Source: Chryseolinea sp. H1M3-3
GTDB lineage: Bacteria; Bacteroidota; Bacteroidia; Cytophagales; Cyclobacteriaceae
NCBI RefSeq assembly: GCF_029360725.1
Contig: NZ_JARKMY010000001.1
Location: 558,001 to 622,000, forward strand
DNA: 64,000 bases
Direction: 5' to 3'
The notes below the pieces were generated by a model. It saw nothing but the letters and a program-made list of their open reading frames with translations. It made no database searches and was not told where the DNA came from. Position numbers and translations under genes: made by a program. The first letter of the stretch is position 1, and each line of letters starts with the position of its first letter. This document shows, one piece after another, positions 26,009 through 35,315 of the stretch.

Positions 26009-26596
26009 TCAGCCTACAAAAAAGATGGAGATACAAAAAAACGTGAAATGTTTCAGATTCGCCCGCAACATTTTGAATGCTTTACCTAACTGGTTTTCTA
26101 CTGTCTTTTCGGAAATACCTAGTTGGCCGGCAACTTGTTTCATTGATAGATGATGTTGCCGACTGAGTTTAAAAACTGTTTGGCAGGCGGAAGGAAGTTT
26201 ATCAATTTCTTTTTCGAGTGCCAATTGTAGATCCTGCAACAATACAATTTCTTCAGTCGAGTTGTCAATTGAGTTATGTAACGCTAATTCCTGAGTCACA
26301 TAATTCTTTTTTACTATCTCATGACGCATGAAATTAATCACTTTGTACTTCATGCTTGACAACAAATATGAAGAAAGACTTTGGATGATTACGGTATGCC
26401 TGTTGATCCAAAGACTTGAAAAAATATCCTGAACCAACTCTTCAGTCGCCTCCCGTACTTTTAAACGCTTATATCCCATGGAATAAAGCTTAGGCCAATA
26501 ACGGTGATAGATCTCTTCAAACGCAGCCATCTCATTGTTCTTCAAAAGTTTCAAGAGCAATTCATCTGAGTAAGTTTCAACCTTTTTGAGCTGCAT
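26009..26596 (-). CDS. ECF RNA polymerase sigma factor (Bacteroidetes sigma-70 family 1)
   Basis: A 195-residue ECF sigma factor of the type paired with FecR in Bacteroidota. Region 2 reads AFEEIYHRYWPKLYSMGYKRL and ATEELVQDIFSSLW. Region 4 reads IDKLPSACQTVFKLSRQHHLSMKQVAGQLGIS followed by EKTVENQLGKAF, a standard helix-turn-helix. I start at ATG 26596 (MQLKKVETYSDEL), since the upstream 30 residues are Cys/Tyr-rich and not sigma-like. It is followed by fecR after 177 bases and preceded by araR. It should direct transcription of susC and the genes after it. Confidence 0.93.
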   Translation of the reverse strand: MQLKKVETYSDELLLKLLKNNEMAAFEEIYHRYWPKLYSMGYKRLKVREATEELVQDIFSSLWINRHTVIIQSLSSYLLSSMKYKVINFMRHEIVKKNYVTQELALHNSIDNSTEEIVLLQDLQLALEKEIDKLPSACQTVFKLSRQHHLSMKQVAGQLGISEKTVENQLGKAFKMLRANLKHFTFFCISIFFVG

Positions 26597-26719
26597 AGGA
26601 ACGATTAGATCCGACGAATTCTGGTCCGTTGATCTAAGGTAACAATAAGTGTAAAAAAAACACATTGCGAGGCAAGATATTTTCAAACGATTGAATTGCC
26701 AGCGATCAAAGATTCCGGT

Positions 26720-27409
26720 TCAAATAAATTTTACTCCAATCTCGCTTAGCTTGGCATATTTCTTTTTATCGAACACATAGTAGAAGGCGCCCTTTCGGGA
26801 TGAAGTTTTATTTTTCTCTTCCAGCCGGTTCAATATTTCAAGTGATAATATCTTTCGTGTAAAATTTCGTTTATCTAGTGGGCTTTCATAAATAGCTTCA
26901 TAGAGACTTTGTAATTGTGGAAGCGTAAATTTTTCAGGTAAAAGCTCAAAACCAATGGGATGATTAGCGACTTTTTGCTGAAGGCGCTCTTTTGCCTTAG
27001 CGACCATTTCTTTGTGATCAAAAATCAAGTCCGGTATTTGATGAAGGGGAAACCAACGAGCTTCGTGTTCAAATTGCATTTGCTCATTATAATCAGCGAT
27101 GTCAATTAACGCAAAGTATGCAATAGAGATTACGCGTCCTGCCGGATCACGGTTTACGTCACTGAAACAATAAAGCTGTTCCATATAAATATTGTTCATG
27201 CCGGTGAGTTGATGCAGGACGCGGACCGCCGCCTGGTCAGTACTTTCATTCAGGTTTGTAAACCCGCCCATGAGTGACCACTTTCCTTTCTCAGGCTCAA
27301 ATCCTCGCTTGATCAACAACGCTTGTAATTGTTTTCCATCAAAACCAAAAATGATGCAGTCAACTGCAACCAACAGGCGGTCATGACTTTTATATTTACT
27401 TATATCCAT
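26720..27409 (-). CDS. araR: NUDIX-type transcriptional regulator of arabinose use (AraR-like)
   Basis: The 229-residue protein has an N-terminal NUDIX domain (VDCIIFGFDGKQLQALLIKRG) and a C-terminal winged helix (FTLPQLQSLYEAIY, DKRNFTRKI, AFYYVFDKKKYAKL). This is the NrtR/AraR architecture described for arabinose control in Bacteroides. The NUDIX box starts correctly (GFTNLNE) but reads RVLHQLTGM where an active enzyme has REUXEEXGU, so the catalytic glutamates are lost and it is a sensor rather than a hydrolase. It sits between the sigma/FecR/SusCD genes and the symporter-araADB operon. The effector is presumably L-arabinose, by family knowledge. Confidence 0.85.
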   Translation of the reverse strand: MDISKYKSHDRLLVAVDCIIFGFDGKQLQALLIKRGFEPEKGKWSLMGGFTNLNESTDQAAVRVLHQLTGMNNIYMEQLYCFSDVNRDPAGRVISIAYFALIDIADYNEQMQFEHEARWFPLHQIPDLIFDHKEMVAKAKERLQQKVANHPIGFELLPEKFTLPQLQSLYEAIYESPLDKRNFTRKILSLEILNRLEEKNKTSSRKGAFYYVFDKKKYAKLSEIGVKFI

Positions 27410-27422
27410 GAGACTTTAATTG

Positions 27423-27430
27423 ACAATTAT
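27423..27430 (-). promoter_or_regulatory. ACAATTAT box upstream of araR
   Basis: GACAATTATACGTAA lies 14-25 bases before the araR start and directly next to the terminator of the arabinose operon. It shares ACAATTAT with the susC and araB leaders. On the coding strand it reads TATAATTG, one mismatch from the TAnnTTTG promoter box, so promoter and operator may coincide. Confidence 0.4.
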
Positions 27431-27434
27431 ACGT

Positions 27435-27466
27435 AAAAAAAAAGCTTATCGGATGGATAAGCTTTT
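27435..27466 (-). terminator. Rho-independent terminator of the ara operon
   Basis: A perfect 11-bp stem AAAAGCTTATC/GATAAGCTTTT (27440-27450 with 27456-27466) has a 5-base loop and is followed on the minus strand by nine T (27443-27435). It lies 50 bases after the symporter stop, closing the araB-to-symporter operon. Confidence 0.88.
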
Positions 27467-27515
27467 CTCAATACTATTCATTCATGAAGGAACAAAGTTA
27501 GTTTGCTAATCATTT

Positions 27516-29132
27516 TCATCCTGTGAAGCTGAACATCACGTAAACAACAATCCCGATAACGATGAGCGAAAAAGCAATATCCCATACGTTATAACTATTT
27601 CTATTAGCTTGTTTTTGTTGTTCAGTCAGCGAGCTATACGTTAGCCCCTGGATCTGTTCAGGTGACGGCGCAGGCGTTAGATAACTCACTACAACACAAA
27701 CAATCACGCAGAAAAGGAAGAACCATGCTGCAAATGTCAAAAAGTTTGCTTTTGCAAGCGCATACACAATACCATTGGGATCCAGGCTATCACTTGCCAG
27801 TTCCAAACCGATTCGCAAGAAGGCCACAATTAATCCAACGATCAAAGTCGCCAATGCCCCACTACTATTGATACGTCTGAAAAAGATCCCAAGAATGAAA
27901 ACAGCAGTTATGGGTGGTGCGATGTATGATTGAACCGATTGTAGATATTGATAAAGTACACCCGAGATGTTTTGCATAATCGGTATCCACAGGATACCAA
28001 GAATCACTACAATAACAGTTGCTACACGCCCAATATTAAGCAGGTCTTTCTCAGGCGTATCAGGGCGAAGTTTTTTGTATATATCTACCGTAAACAAAGT
28101 AGAACACGAATTAAAAACGGAAGCCAGTGAACTCATTAATGCGGCCAAAAGTCCGGCAGCGACAAGCCCTCGCAAACCTGCAGGCATTTTATTCATTAGC
28201 AAACTTGCAAATGCTTCATCCGGAGAATCCCAATGTAACTCACCTCTATTCTTCAATGCCAGCGCTACGATACCAGGAACGAGGAAAAGAAAAACCGGGA
28301 GCAATTTCAATAATCCACCAAAGATGGTACCCCGTCTTCCTTGGGTTATGTTTCTTGCGGATAATACCCGCTGAACAATATATTGGTCGGTGCACCAATA
28401 CCACATGCCTACAATTGAACTTGTAATTACTAGACTTGGCCATGGAAATTCGGGATCAGAAGCGGGTCGCCACATGTTCAAATATCCAGGCTCAAGAGAT
28501 GACCGGAGTCCATCCCATCCGCCAACAGAATTTAACCCTACAAATGTTAATGTTCCTGCACCGAGAACAAGTACGATGGTTTGCAACGCTTCAGTATAAA
28601 CAACGGCACGCATACCACCAAGGACAGTATAAATACCTGTTAACACGACAGTGACCAATGCGCCAGTCCAAAAACTAATGCCGAGGATTGAAGCGATGAC
28701 AATACCTCCTGCATATACAGTAACCGATACCTTTGTGAGGACATAAGCTACAAGAGAAAAGACACTGAGGAACCATCGTGTATTTGAATTAAAACGTCTT
28801 TCCAAAAATTCAGGCGTGGTAAATACACCACTTCGCATGTAGAAAGGAAGGAAGACCCATCCCAATGTTATTACAAGCCAGGCATGCAATTCATAGATAA
28901 GCATTGGAATTTTTCCACCTGCGCCGGCGCCCGCTAGTCCAACAACGTGTTCAGATCCAATGTTGGATGCAAAGATGGATGCTCCCACTACAAACCATCC
29001 CAAGTTTCGTCCTGCTAAAAAATAATCTTCAGTATTTTGTTGTTTTCGGGTCATTACCCAAATGGCGAGGGCTGCGATGAGGAAGAAGTAAATGGCTATT
29101 ACCACCCAGTCCAGCGTTTCAAATCGTTGCAT
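27516..29132 (-). CDS. Sodium/solute symporter (SSS family), probable L-arabinose transporter
   Basis: A 538-residue inner-membrane protein with about 14 hydrophobic segments. SSS/SGLT motifs include TEDYFLAGRNLGWFVVGASI, FASNIGSEHVVGLAGAGAG, LPFYMRSGVFTTPEFLERRF and RGLVAAGLLAALMSSLASVFNS, which contains the Na2-site serines. Members in sugar operons import monosaccharides with sodium. The gene is the last of the araB-araD-GH127-araA operon, 59 bases after araA and just before the terminator. L-arabinose is therefore the most likely substrate, by context. Confidence 0.9.
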   Translation of the reverse strand: MQRFETLDWVVIAIYFFLIAALAIWVMTRKQQNTEDYFLAGRNLGWFVVGASIFASNIGSEHVVGLAGAGAGGKIPMLIYELHAWLVITLGWVFLPFYMRSGVFTTPEFLERRFNSNTRWFLSVFSLVAYVLTKVSVTVYAGGIVIASILGISFWTGALVTVVLTGIYTVLGGMRAVVYTEALQTIVLVLGAGTLTFVGLNSVGGWDGLRSSLEPGYLNMWRPASDPEFPWPSLVITSSIVGMWYWCTDQYIVQRVLSARNITQGRRGTIFGGLLKLLPVFLFLVPGIVALALKNRGELHWDSPDEAFASLLMNKMPAGLRGLVAAGLLAALMSSLASVFNSCSTLFTVDIYKKLRPDTPEKDLLNIGRVATVIVVILGILWIPIMQNISGVLYQYLQSVQSYIAPPITAVFILGIFFRRINSSGALATLIVGLIVAFLRIGLELASDSLDPNGIVYALAKANFLTFAAWFFLFCVIVCVVVSYLTPAPSPEQIQGLTYSSLTEQQKQANRNSYNVWDIAFSLIVIGIVVYVMFSFTG

Positions 29133-29191
29133 AGTTAGTTTTAGGTTTATGGTTAAAAGGGTTTTGCACCATTAAAATAATTAGAAGACGC

Positions 29192-30682
29192 CTAACGATA
29201 ATACACCTCGTTCCACCGCAACATATTCTTGAATTCGTAGAGATCTGTTCCTTTAGTAATGCGAACATATTCGATACCGGCCATTTCTGCAAAATCTTCC
29301 ATATGCTCTGCGGAAAGATTTTGGCTATAACACGTATGATGCGCTCCGCCCGCATAAATCCAGGCGGCGCAACCTGTGTGCATATCAGGATAAGGTTTCC
29401 ATAAAACGCGCGCAACGGGAAGCTTAGGGAGATCTTGTTGAGGCGCCACCGCTTCCACTTCATTTACTAAAAGTCTGAAACGATTTCCTAAATCTATAAC
29501 TGATGCATTCAGCGCGGGGCCAGCTGCACTATTGAAAACAAGTCTTACAGGATCAGCTTTACCCCCGATTCCAAGTGGGTGAATTTCACAGGAAGGTTTA
29601 CCATCGGCAATTGATTCACATATCTCAAGCATGTGCGCGCCAAGCACCATTGGATTTGACGGATCAAAATGATAAGTATAATCTTCCATGAAAGAATTCC
29701 CACCTTTTAAACCACTCCCCATGACTTTCATTGCCCGTACGAGTGCCGCAGTTTTCCAATCGCCTTCAGCGCCAAAGCCATAACCCTCCGCCATTAAACG
29801 CTGAACAGGGATTCCCGGAAGTTGAACCAATCCATGCAAATCCTCAAAGGTGTCTGTAAACCCCTTGAAATTTCCTTGCTGTAAAAAAGTACGAAGGCCT
29901 ATTTCGATTTTGGCTGCATCACGTAAAGCATGGTGTCGGTCAGCTCCTTTTCTTAAGGGAGTAACAACAGAATATTGATCCTCATATACACCAACGAGCT
30001 TTGTAATGTCGGCATCGCTTACTTCATTAATAGCCTTAACAAGTTCCCCGATACCATATCCATTGACGGAGTAACCAAATTTAATTTCCGCTTCAACTTT
30101 GTCGCCTTCTGTAACGGCAACCTGCCGCATATTATCGCCAAACCGGCAAAATTTTGCGTTTTGCAAATCGTGCCACCCGCTGGCTGCACGCATCCAGACC
30201 TGTAGCCGCTGTTGAACGTTTTTATCCTGCCAATGACCGACCACTACCTTCCGGTTCAGCCGCATTCTAGACATGATAAAACCAAATTCACGGTCACCGT
30301 GAGCGCTTTGATTCAGGTTCATAAAATCCATGTCGATACTATTCCATGGAATGTCCCGGTTGAATTGGGTGTGCAAATGAAGCAGTGGTTTATTAAGAAT
30401 CTTTAATCCACCGATCCACATCTTAGCAGGGGAAAAAGTATGCATCCATGCAACAATCCCAATACAGTTTTTTGCAGCATTGACTTCCTGACACAACAGG
30501 TATATTTCCTCAGGTGTTTTGAGTACCGGCTTAAATATGACCTTGACGGGAATTATTGGGGAGGCATCAAGCTCCCTGACAATTTGTTGAGAATGTTCAG
30601 CGACTTGTTTTAATGTTTCTTCACCGTATAAGTTCTGGCTACCGGTAACAAACCATACTTCTAGCGTTTTCAGGTTGATCAT
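29192..30682 (-). CDS. araA: L-arabinose isomerase
   Basis: AraA converts L-arabinose to L-ribulose in the cytoplasm, using Mn2+. The 496-residue length is typical. Family blocks include [18 protein letters not shown] at the start, [34 protein letters not shown] and FMEDYTYHF around residue 330, with the metal-ligand glutamate and histidine segments ([22 protein letters not shown]). It is 31 bases downstream of the GH127 gene and 59 bases upstream of the symporter. Three downstream steps (AraB, AraD) are encoded in the same operon. Confidence 0.97.
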   Translation of the reverse strand: MINLKTLEVWFVTGSQNLYGEETLKQVAEHSQQIVRELDASPIIPVKVIFKPVLKTPEEIYLLCQEVNAAKNCIGIVAWMHTFSPAKMWIGGLKILNKPLLHLHTQFNRDIPWNSIDMDFMNLNQSAHGDREFGFIMSRMRLNRKVVVGHWQDKNVQQRLQVWMRAASGWHDLQNAKFCRFGDNMRQVAVTEGDKVEAEIKFGYSVNGYGIGELVKAINEVSDADITKLVGVYEDQYSVVTPLRKGADRHHALRDAAKIEIGLRTFLQQGNFKGFTDTFEDLHGLVQLPGIPVQRLMAEGYGFGAEGDWKTAALVRAMKVMGSGLKGGNSFMEDYTYHFDPSNPMVLGAHMLEICESIADGKPSCEIHPLGIGGKADPVRLVFNSAAGPALNASVIDLGNRFRLLVNEVEAVAPQQDLPKLPVARVLWKPYPDMHTGCAAWIYAGGAHHTCYSQNLSAEHMEDFAEMAGIEYVRITKGTDLYEFKNMLRWNEVYYR

Positions 30683-30713
30683 TTTAGTATTTAGTATTTA
30701 TCTGTTTATAGCT

Positions 30714-32720
30714 CTATCTTGATATAAGATCCAAATTGGTAATTTTCTCCGGGAACCATATCGTCATCTCACCTTTTCCACGGTGTGCCCATGCGTAGTA
30801 GGGAATTAAGGTAATTGGTTTTTCGACAGTTGAGACGCTCTGCCCCGATGCATCGATCACAACAGCAGTAGCTTCGCTTTTTAGAATGGTCACGCCGTTC
30901 AAAAGATCTTTTCTGAATTCACTTGAAAACACTGTGCCTACAGGAAGGATGAAATTGCTTGCCGAGCCATTGTTATCCACCCACTCGGCGCAATAGACAA
31001 GCGGACCTCGCTGCAAAGCCACTTTTCCGATATCATCTTTCACTTGTGGATTGGCAACGACTCTCCGTACTTCCATCGGCAAGTTTACTTCTATCACATC
31101 GCCTTTCTTCCATGTCTTATTGAGCAAGGCATAACCGTTTTCGACTTTAAAAGTAACCGGCTTTTTATTGATGCTGATGGATACCTTGTTGGGTGATGCA
31201 CTTTCAAAAACGTACAATGAGGAAGGCATTGCTTTATTTTCTGCCCATCCGGGGATACGGATCAACACATTAAAGTCGGTTGGAGATTTGGGTGTCACTT
31301 CGAAAACCAACTTACCCTCCCAAGGGTAGTTATTCCGCTGGACGATCTCCACTGACTTTTTGTTTAATGCTAATGTTGTTGTGCTGTTTGCAAAAAGATT
31401 TATAAATACGTTATTATCTTTTTGCGCATACATATAGCCTGGTATGGAAGGTATAAGCCTTGAAACATTTGTGGGACAACAAGAACAAGGAAACCATCCT
31501 GACCGGCTAGCTTCCATATGGCGATGCGGCATTCCATTTTTTATTTCCATCGCGTTGGTGTAAAAAAAAGAATTGCCGTCCATTCCTACGCCGGATATCA
31601 AGCCATTGTAGAGTGACTTTTCAAGAATGTCGATATACTTTGAATCTCCGTGTAGTAAAAACATCCGGTGATTCCAATATACATTCGCTATGGCTGCACA
31701 CGTTTCATTATATGCGGTCCGGTTGGGCAATTCGTAGTTATCACCAAATCGCTCCCCATCACCAATGGCCCCTACGCCACCCTGTACATAAATCTTTTTG
31801 GTAACAACGTTATTCCAAATAGAATCTATGGCTGTTATAAATTGTGTATCACCTGTGAGTGCAGCGACGTCTGCCATGGCGGCATATAAATAACCAGCGC
31901 GAACAGCATGGCCTACCGCCTCGAACTGCTCAACTACAGGCTTATGATCCTGCCAATAGGAACCACTCTTCCAAGGATCTTTACTGTTTGGATCATAACC
32001 TTTAAAATGTCCCCGTTCTTCAATGAAATATTTAGCGGTTTCGAGGTATTCTTTTTTGTTGGTGATTCGATAAAGCTTAACAAGGCCCATTTCAATAACC
32101 TGATGACCTGGTGCAACATGCTTCTTATCATGTCCAAAAACGCTGCAAACGAGATCAGCATTCTTGAGGGCAATGTCCAACAAGTTTCTTTTTCCAGTAG
32201 CCTGATAGTGGGCTGCGGCTGCTTCATACAAGTGACCTGAATTGTATAATTCATGGCTAAGTTCCCGTTCTTTCTCCCATCTTTCTTTTCCTGCCCATAG
32301 ATGTGGCTCCGAGGGATTAATGGTTCTCGCCGTGTACAAATATCCATCTGGTTCCTGCGCATTTTTGATTTTAACAATCAACGAATCAATATAATCGTCC
32401 AGCGCCTTGTCGGGATAAAGACTCAATGAAAATGAAGCACCCTCAATCGTTTTATAAATATCCGTATCATCAAATGGAAAAACAGTGCAGAACTTCCCAC
32501 TCTTAGCTGCCGCCATTTCGAAATTTTTCACACGTCCGGTTTCTTCGCAGCGTTGAAATGACGCAGGAATTGTAACCGTATGATTTGTTTTAATCCGTGG
32601 TAACCAAAAGTTATCATTTAACTTAACTTTTGTAAAAGGAACAACCTGAATCGGATAGTCAGCATTTTGAGCGAATGCAGCCACGGAAGAAAGCAGCAGA
32701 AGAAAGATTGTTTTTTTCAC
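30714..32720 (-). CDS. Beta-L-arabinofuranosidase, GH127
   Basis: A 668-residue GH127 enzyme with a signal peptide (MKKTIFLLLLSSVAAFAQ), so it acts in the periplasm. The conserved (alpha/alpha)6-barrel blocks are visible: HELYNSGHLYEAAAAHYQAT, and the active-site segment WFPCSCCPTNVSRLI with Cys412, Cys414 and Cys415. In GH127 the CC pair provides the nucleophile and zinc ligand, so Cys414-Cys415 keep that role here. It cleaves beta-L-arabinofuranosyl linkages, such as those on hydroxyproline arabinosides or arabinan side chains. The start codon is GTG at 32720. It lies inside the ara operon between araD and araA. Confidence 0.93.
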   Translation of the reverse strand: MKKTIFLLLLSSVAAFAQNADYPIQVVPFTKVKLNDNFWLPRIKTNHTVTIPASFQRCEETGRVKNFEMAAAKSGKFCTVFPFDDTDIYKTIEGASFSLSLYPDKALDDYIDSLIVKIKNAQEPDGYLYTARTINPSEPHLWAGKERWEKERELSHELYNSGHLYEAAAAHYQATGKRNLLDIALKNADLVCSVFGHDKKHVAPGHQVIEMGLVKLYRITNKKEYLETAKYFIEERGHFKGYDPNSKDPWKSGSYWQDHKPVVEQFEAVGHAVRAGYLYAAMADVAALTGDTQFITAIDSIWNNVVTKKIYVQGGVGAIGDGERFGDNYELPNRTAYNETCAAIANVYWNHRMFLLHGDSKYIDILEKSLYNGLISGVGMDGNSFFYTNAMEIKNGMPHRHMEASRSGWFPCSCCPTNVSRLIPSIPGYMYAQKDNNVFINLFANSTTTLALNKKSVEIVQRNNYPWEGKLVFEVTPKSPTDFNVLIRIPGWAENKAMPSSLYVFESASPNKVSISINKKPVTFKVENGYALLNKTWKKGDVIEVNLPMEVRRVVANPQVKDDIGKVALQRGPLVYCAEWVDNNGSASNFILPVGTVFSSEFRKDLLNGVTILKSEATAVVIDASGQSVSTVEKPITLIPYYAWAHRGKGEMTIWFPEKITNLDLISR

Positions 32721-32728
32721 AGCTTAAA

Positions 32729-32756
32729 AGTGTTGAAGTGTTGAAGTTCTAAGTGT
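32729..32756 (-). repeat. Leader repeat copy B (ACTTCAACAC family)
   Basis: Read on the coding strand, this segment repeats copy A (13363-13391) with one deletion and one substitution, and ends eight bases before the GTG start of the GH127 gene. Further partial units (CACTTCACACTTCAAC) continue to 32770. Confidence 0.6.
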
Positions 32757-32801
32757 TGAAGTGTGAAGTGATGATGTTTGATGTGCTACGTGCCTGATTA
32801 C

Positions 32802-33500
32802 CTATTGTCCATAGTAAGAATCCGGTCCGTGTTTACGTTCAAAATGTTTCTTAATCAATGCATCTTTCAAGCGAGGGGCTTTCGGGTTAATTTGCTCGGT
32901 AAGCAAAGCCATTTGTGCTATGGATTCTAATACTGCGCTATTGTAGACCGCCTTCTCAGGTGTCTTTCCCCAGGTAAAAGGTGCATGATTTCCCACAAGG
33001 ACCATTTCTATTTCTTCGTAATTCAGATTTCTATCTTTTAGACAGTTGATGATTTGAAACCCGGTTTCATGCTCGTAATTCCCTTTGATCATTTCATCGC
33101 TCATCGGCGGAGCACATGGTATATCAACTGTATTGTGATCGGCATGTGTGGTTCCAAAAATTGGTATGTCGCGTTGCGCCTGTGCCCATGCCGTTGCAAA
33201 AGTTGAATGGGTATGCACAATACCCCCGATCTTTGTCCAATGTTTATACAAAAGGGCATGTGTTTTTGTGTCAGAAGACGGGCGCAGTTTACCGGCGACG
33301 GTCTTTCCATCGAAGTCAACGATTACCATTTTATCGGGTGAAAGCTCGTCGTAAGGAACGCCACTAGGTTTGATAGCAAAGACTCCGGCTGACCGATCAA
33401 CGGCGCTTACATTACCAAACGTAAAAAGTACCAGGCCCAATTTGGGTAGCTGCATGTTCGATTGATAAGCTGCCTGTTGTATTTCTTCGTAGTTGGGCAT
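32802..33500 (-). CDS. araD: L-ribulose-5-phosphate 4-epimerase
   Basis: AraD converts L-ribulose-5-phosphate to D-xylulose-5-phosphate, using zinc. The 232 residues show the class II aldolase-like fold with FTFGNVSAVDRSAGVFAIKP, KPSGVPYDELSP, SSDTKTHALLYKHW and the zinc ligands in VHTHSTFATAWAQAQ (His pair) and a later NHAPFTWG. The end HFERKHGPDSYYGQ is the usual C-terminus. I use ATG 33500 (MPNYEEIQQ); a TTG at 33509 adds three residues. It starts 19 bases after araB and is co-transcribed with it. Confidence 0.96.
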   Translation of the reverse strand: MPNYEEIQQAAYQSNMQLPKLGLVLFTFGNVSAVDRSAGVFAIKPSGVPYDELSPDKMVIVDFDGKTVAGKLRPSSDTKTHALLYKHWTKIGGIVHTHSTFATAWAQAQRDIPIFGTTHADHNTVDIPCAPPMSDEMIKGNYEHETGFQIINCLKDRNLNYEEIEMVLVGNHAPFTWGKTPEKAVYNSAVLESIAQMALLTEQINPKAPRLKDALIKKHFERKHGPDSYYGQ

Positions 33501-33519
33501 GTCGGTCAATTAGTTCTTA

Positions 33520-35208
33520 TCACAGAATATTTTTTTGCATGGTGAGATGTTCAAGGGCATGACCAACATTGAGATACTTTTTGTATCGCGTCTTGTAAAC
33601 TTCCACTGCCTGGTGATCAGGTTTAAATTCCTGATCAAATCCTTGTCCCATGGCTGCCATAGCATCTTCAACCTTGGGATACAAACCTGCCGCCGTAGCG
33701 CCGAACATAGCCGCGCCTAAAGCACAAGTTTGTTCCGATTTATGAATACGAATAGGCATGTTGATAACATCAGCCATTACTTGCATAATGTAGGGCGACT
33801 TACGCGCAACGCCTCCTAGTCCAATCAACCCTTTTACGGGTACTCCTTCGCTATTAAACCGATCCACAATGGCTTTTGCGCCAAAACACGTGGATTCAAC
33901 CCATGCTTTGAAAAGATGCGGAGCATCACTCCCAAGATTCAGTCCTGTGATGGCGCCATTCAATAACTGATTTGCATCAGGAGTGCGGCGACCGTTAAGC
34001 CAATCTACTGCGAGCTCATTGTCAGAATCCAACGGAATAGCTAGGGCTTGCCGGGTAAGTTCGGGAATTATTTTATCAAGCATCTCTTCTCTTAATTTAC
34101 CAGCCACATCGGCGTTGATGAAGGTTGACGTGCCCAGCAAATTTTTCAGCGGCCATGCTAACATATTTTTAAACCAGGCATACGTGTCGCCAAACGCAGA
34201 TTGGCCTGCCTCCAATCCAATCATCCCGGGTATAATTGAACCATCCACTTGCCCACAGATTCCCTTCACCAAAATATCTTTCATATCGGCTTTTGGAATC
34301 ACCATCATATCGCAGGTTGATGTACCCATTACTTTGCTCAAATGGTAAGGCTCGATTTGTCCTCCGACCGCCCCCATATGGCAATCAAAAGCACCTACAC
34401 CAACCACCACATCGGAGGAAAGACCGAGGCGCTCGGCCCATTCTTTACTTAAACGACCTGCCGGCTTATCAGAGGTATATGTTTCTTTAAACAGACGCGC
34501 GGTAAATCCTTTTAATAGCGGATCAAGTGATGCAAAAAAGTCATCCGGAGGTAGCCCGCCAAATTCTGCAGCCCATAACGCTTTATGTCCTGCTGAACAC
34601 ACACCACGTTTAATTTGACTTGCATCCTTGCCCCCTGTAAGTAGGAAGGGTATCCAATCGCAATGCTCAACCCAGGAATAGCACGCCCTTCGTACAGCCT
34701 CATCGTTGCGCAGAACGTGGAGGAGCTTTGCCCAAAACCATTCGGAAGAATAAATTCCTCCAACAAACTGTAAATAATTAATGTCAAGTTTACCGGCATG
34801 TTCATTGATCAAAGCTGCTTCGCCCGTAGCGGTATGATCCTTCCACAAGACAAACATGGCATTCGGGTTCTTCTCAAAAGATGGAAGCAGCGATAGTGGA
34901 GTTCCTCCCTTGTCTACTGCAATGGGGGTTGATCCAGTGGTATCCACGGAAATCGCCTTAACATGCATTCCGGCAGGTGGTCCCGCTTCACGAACGCATT
35001 CTTTAATAGTCGATATGAGTCCATCGATGTAATCCTGGGGATGTTGACGAAACTGGTTTTTGGATGGATCACAATACAAGCCATCCCGCCAGCGGGGATA
35101 ATAAAACACAGATGAGGCGATCTCGCTTCCGCTGGATGCATCAACCAAAACGGACCGCACGGAATCCGTTCCATAATCCACACCGATAACAAATTGTTTT
35201 TCCTTCAT
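33520..35208 (-). CDS. araB: Ribulokinase (L-ribulose kinase)
   Basis: This 562-residue FGGY-family kinase phosphorylates L-ribulose to L-ribulose-5-phosphate with ATP. The N-terminal ATPase domain starts VIGVDYGTDSVRSVLVDA. SYSWVEHCDWIPFLLTGG and CSAGHKALWAAEFGGLP are typical of bacterial ribulokinases. The C-terminal FGGY signature region includes GLIGLGGVARKSPYIMQVMAD and ALGAAMFGATAAG. It is the first gene of the ara operon. A canonical promoter and an ACAATTAT box lie in the 140 bases upstream. Confidence 0.96.
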   Translation of the reverse strand: MKEKQFVIGVDYGTDSVRSVLVDASSGSEIASSVFYYPRWRDGLYCDPSKNQFRQHPQDYIDGLISTIKECVREAGPPAGMHVKAISVDTTGSTPIAVDKGGTPLSLLPSFEKNPNAMFVLWKDHTATGEAALINEHAGKLDINYLQFVGGIYSSEWFWAKLLHVLRNDEAVRRACYSWVEHCDWIPFLLTGGKDASQIKRGVCSAGHKALWAAEFGGLPPDDFFASLDPLLKGFTARLFKETYTSDKPAGRLSKEWAERLGLSSDVVVGVGAFDCHMGAVGGQIEPYHLSKVMGTSTCDMMVIPKADMKDILVKGICGQVDGSIIPGMIGLEAGQSAFGDTYAWFKNMLAWPLKNLLGTSTFINADVAGKLREEMLDKIIPELTRQALAIPLDSDNELAVDWLNGRRTPDANQLLNGAITGLNLGSDAPHLFKAWVESTCFGAKAIVDRFNSEGVPVKGLIGLGGVARKSPYIMQVMADVINMPIRIHKSEQTCALGAAMFGATAAGLYPKVEDAMAAMGQGFDQEFKPDHQAVEVYKTRYKKYLNVGHALEHLTMQKNIL

Positions 35209-35270
35209 AATGGATTCAATCGTTTGAATGGGACGCCAATATAATCTTATTTTTTATAAGTGTATATATA

Positions 35271-35278
35271 ACAATTAT
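35271..35278 (-). promoter_or_regulatory. ACAATTAT box in the araB leader
   Basis: AACAATTATAATT in the untranslated leader, between the promoter (35316-35348) and the araB start, 63 bases before the ATG. It shares the 8-base core with the araR and susC boxes and is centred in a short palindrome TATAA-CAA-TTATA. Position downstream of the -7 box fits a repressor site. Confidence 0.45.
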
Positions 35279-35315
35279 AATTTAAAAAGGGCGAGCTGCT
35301 TCTAAAACTAACACA

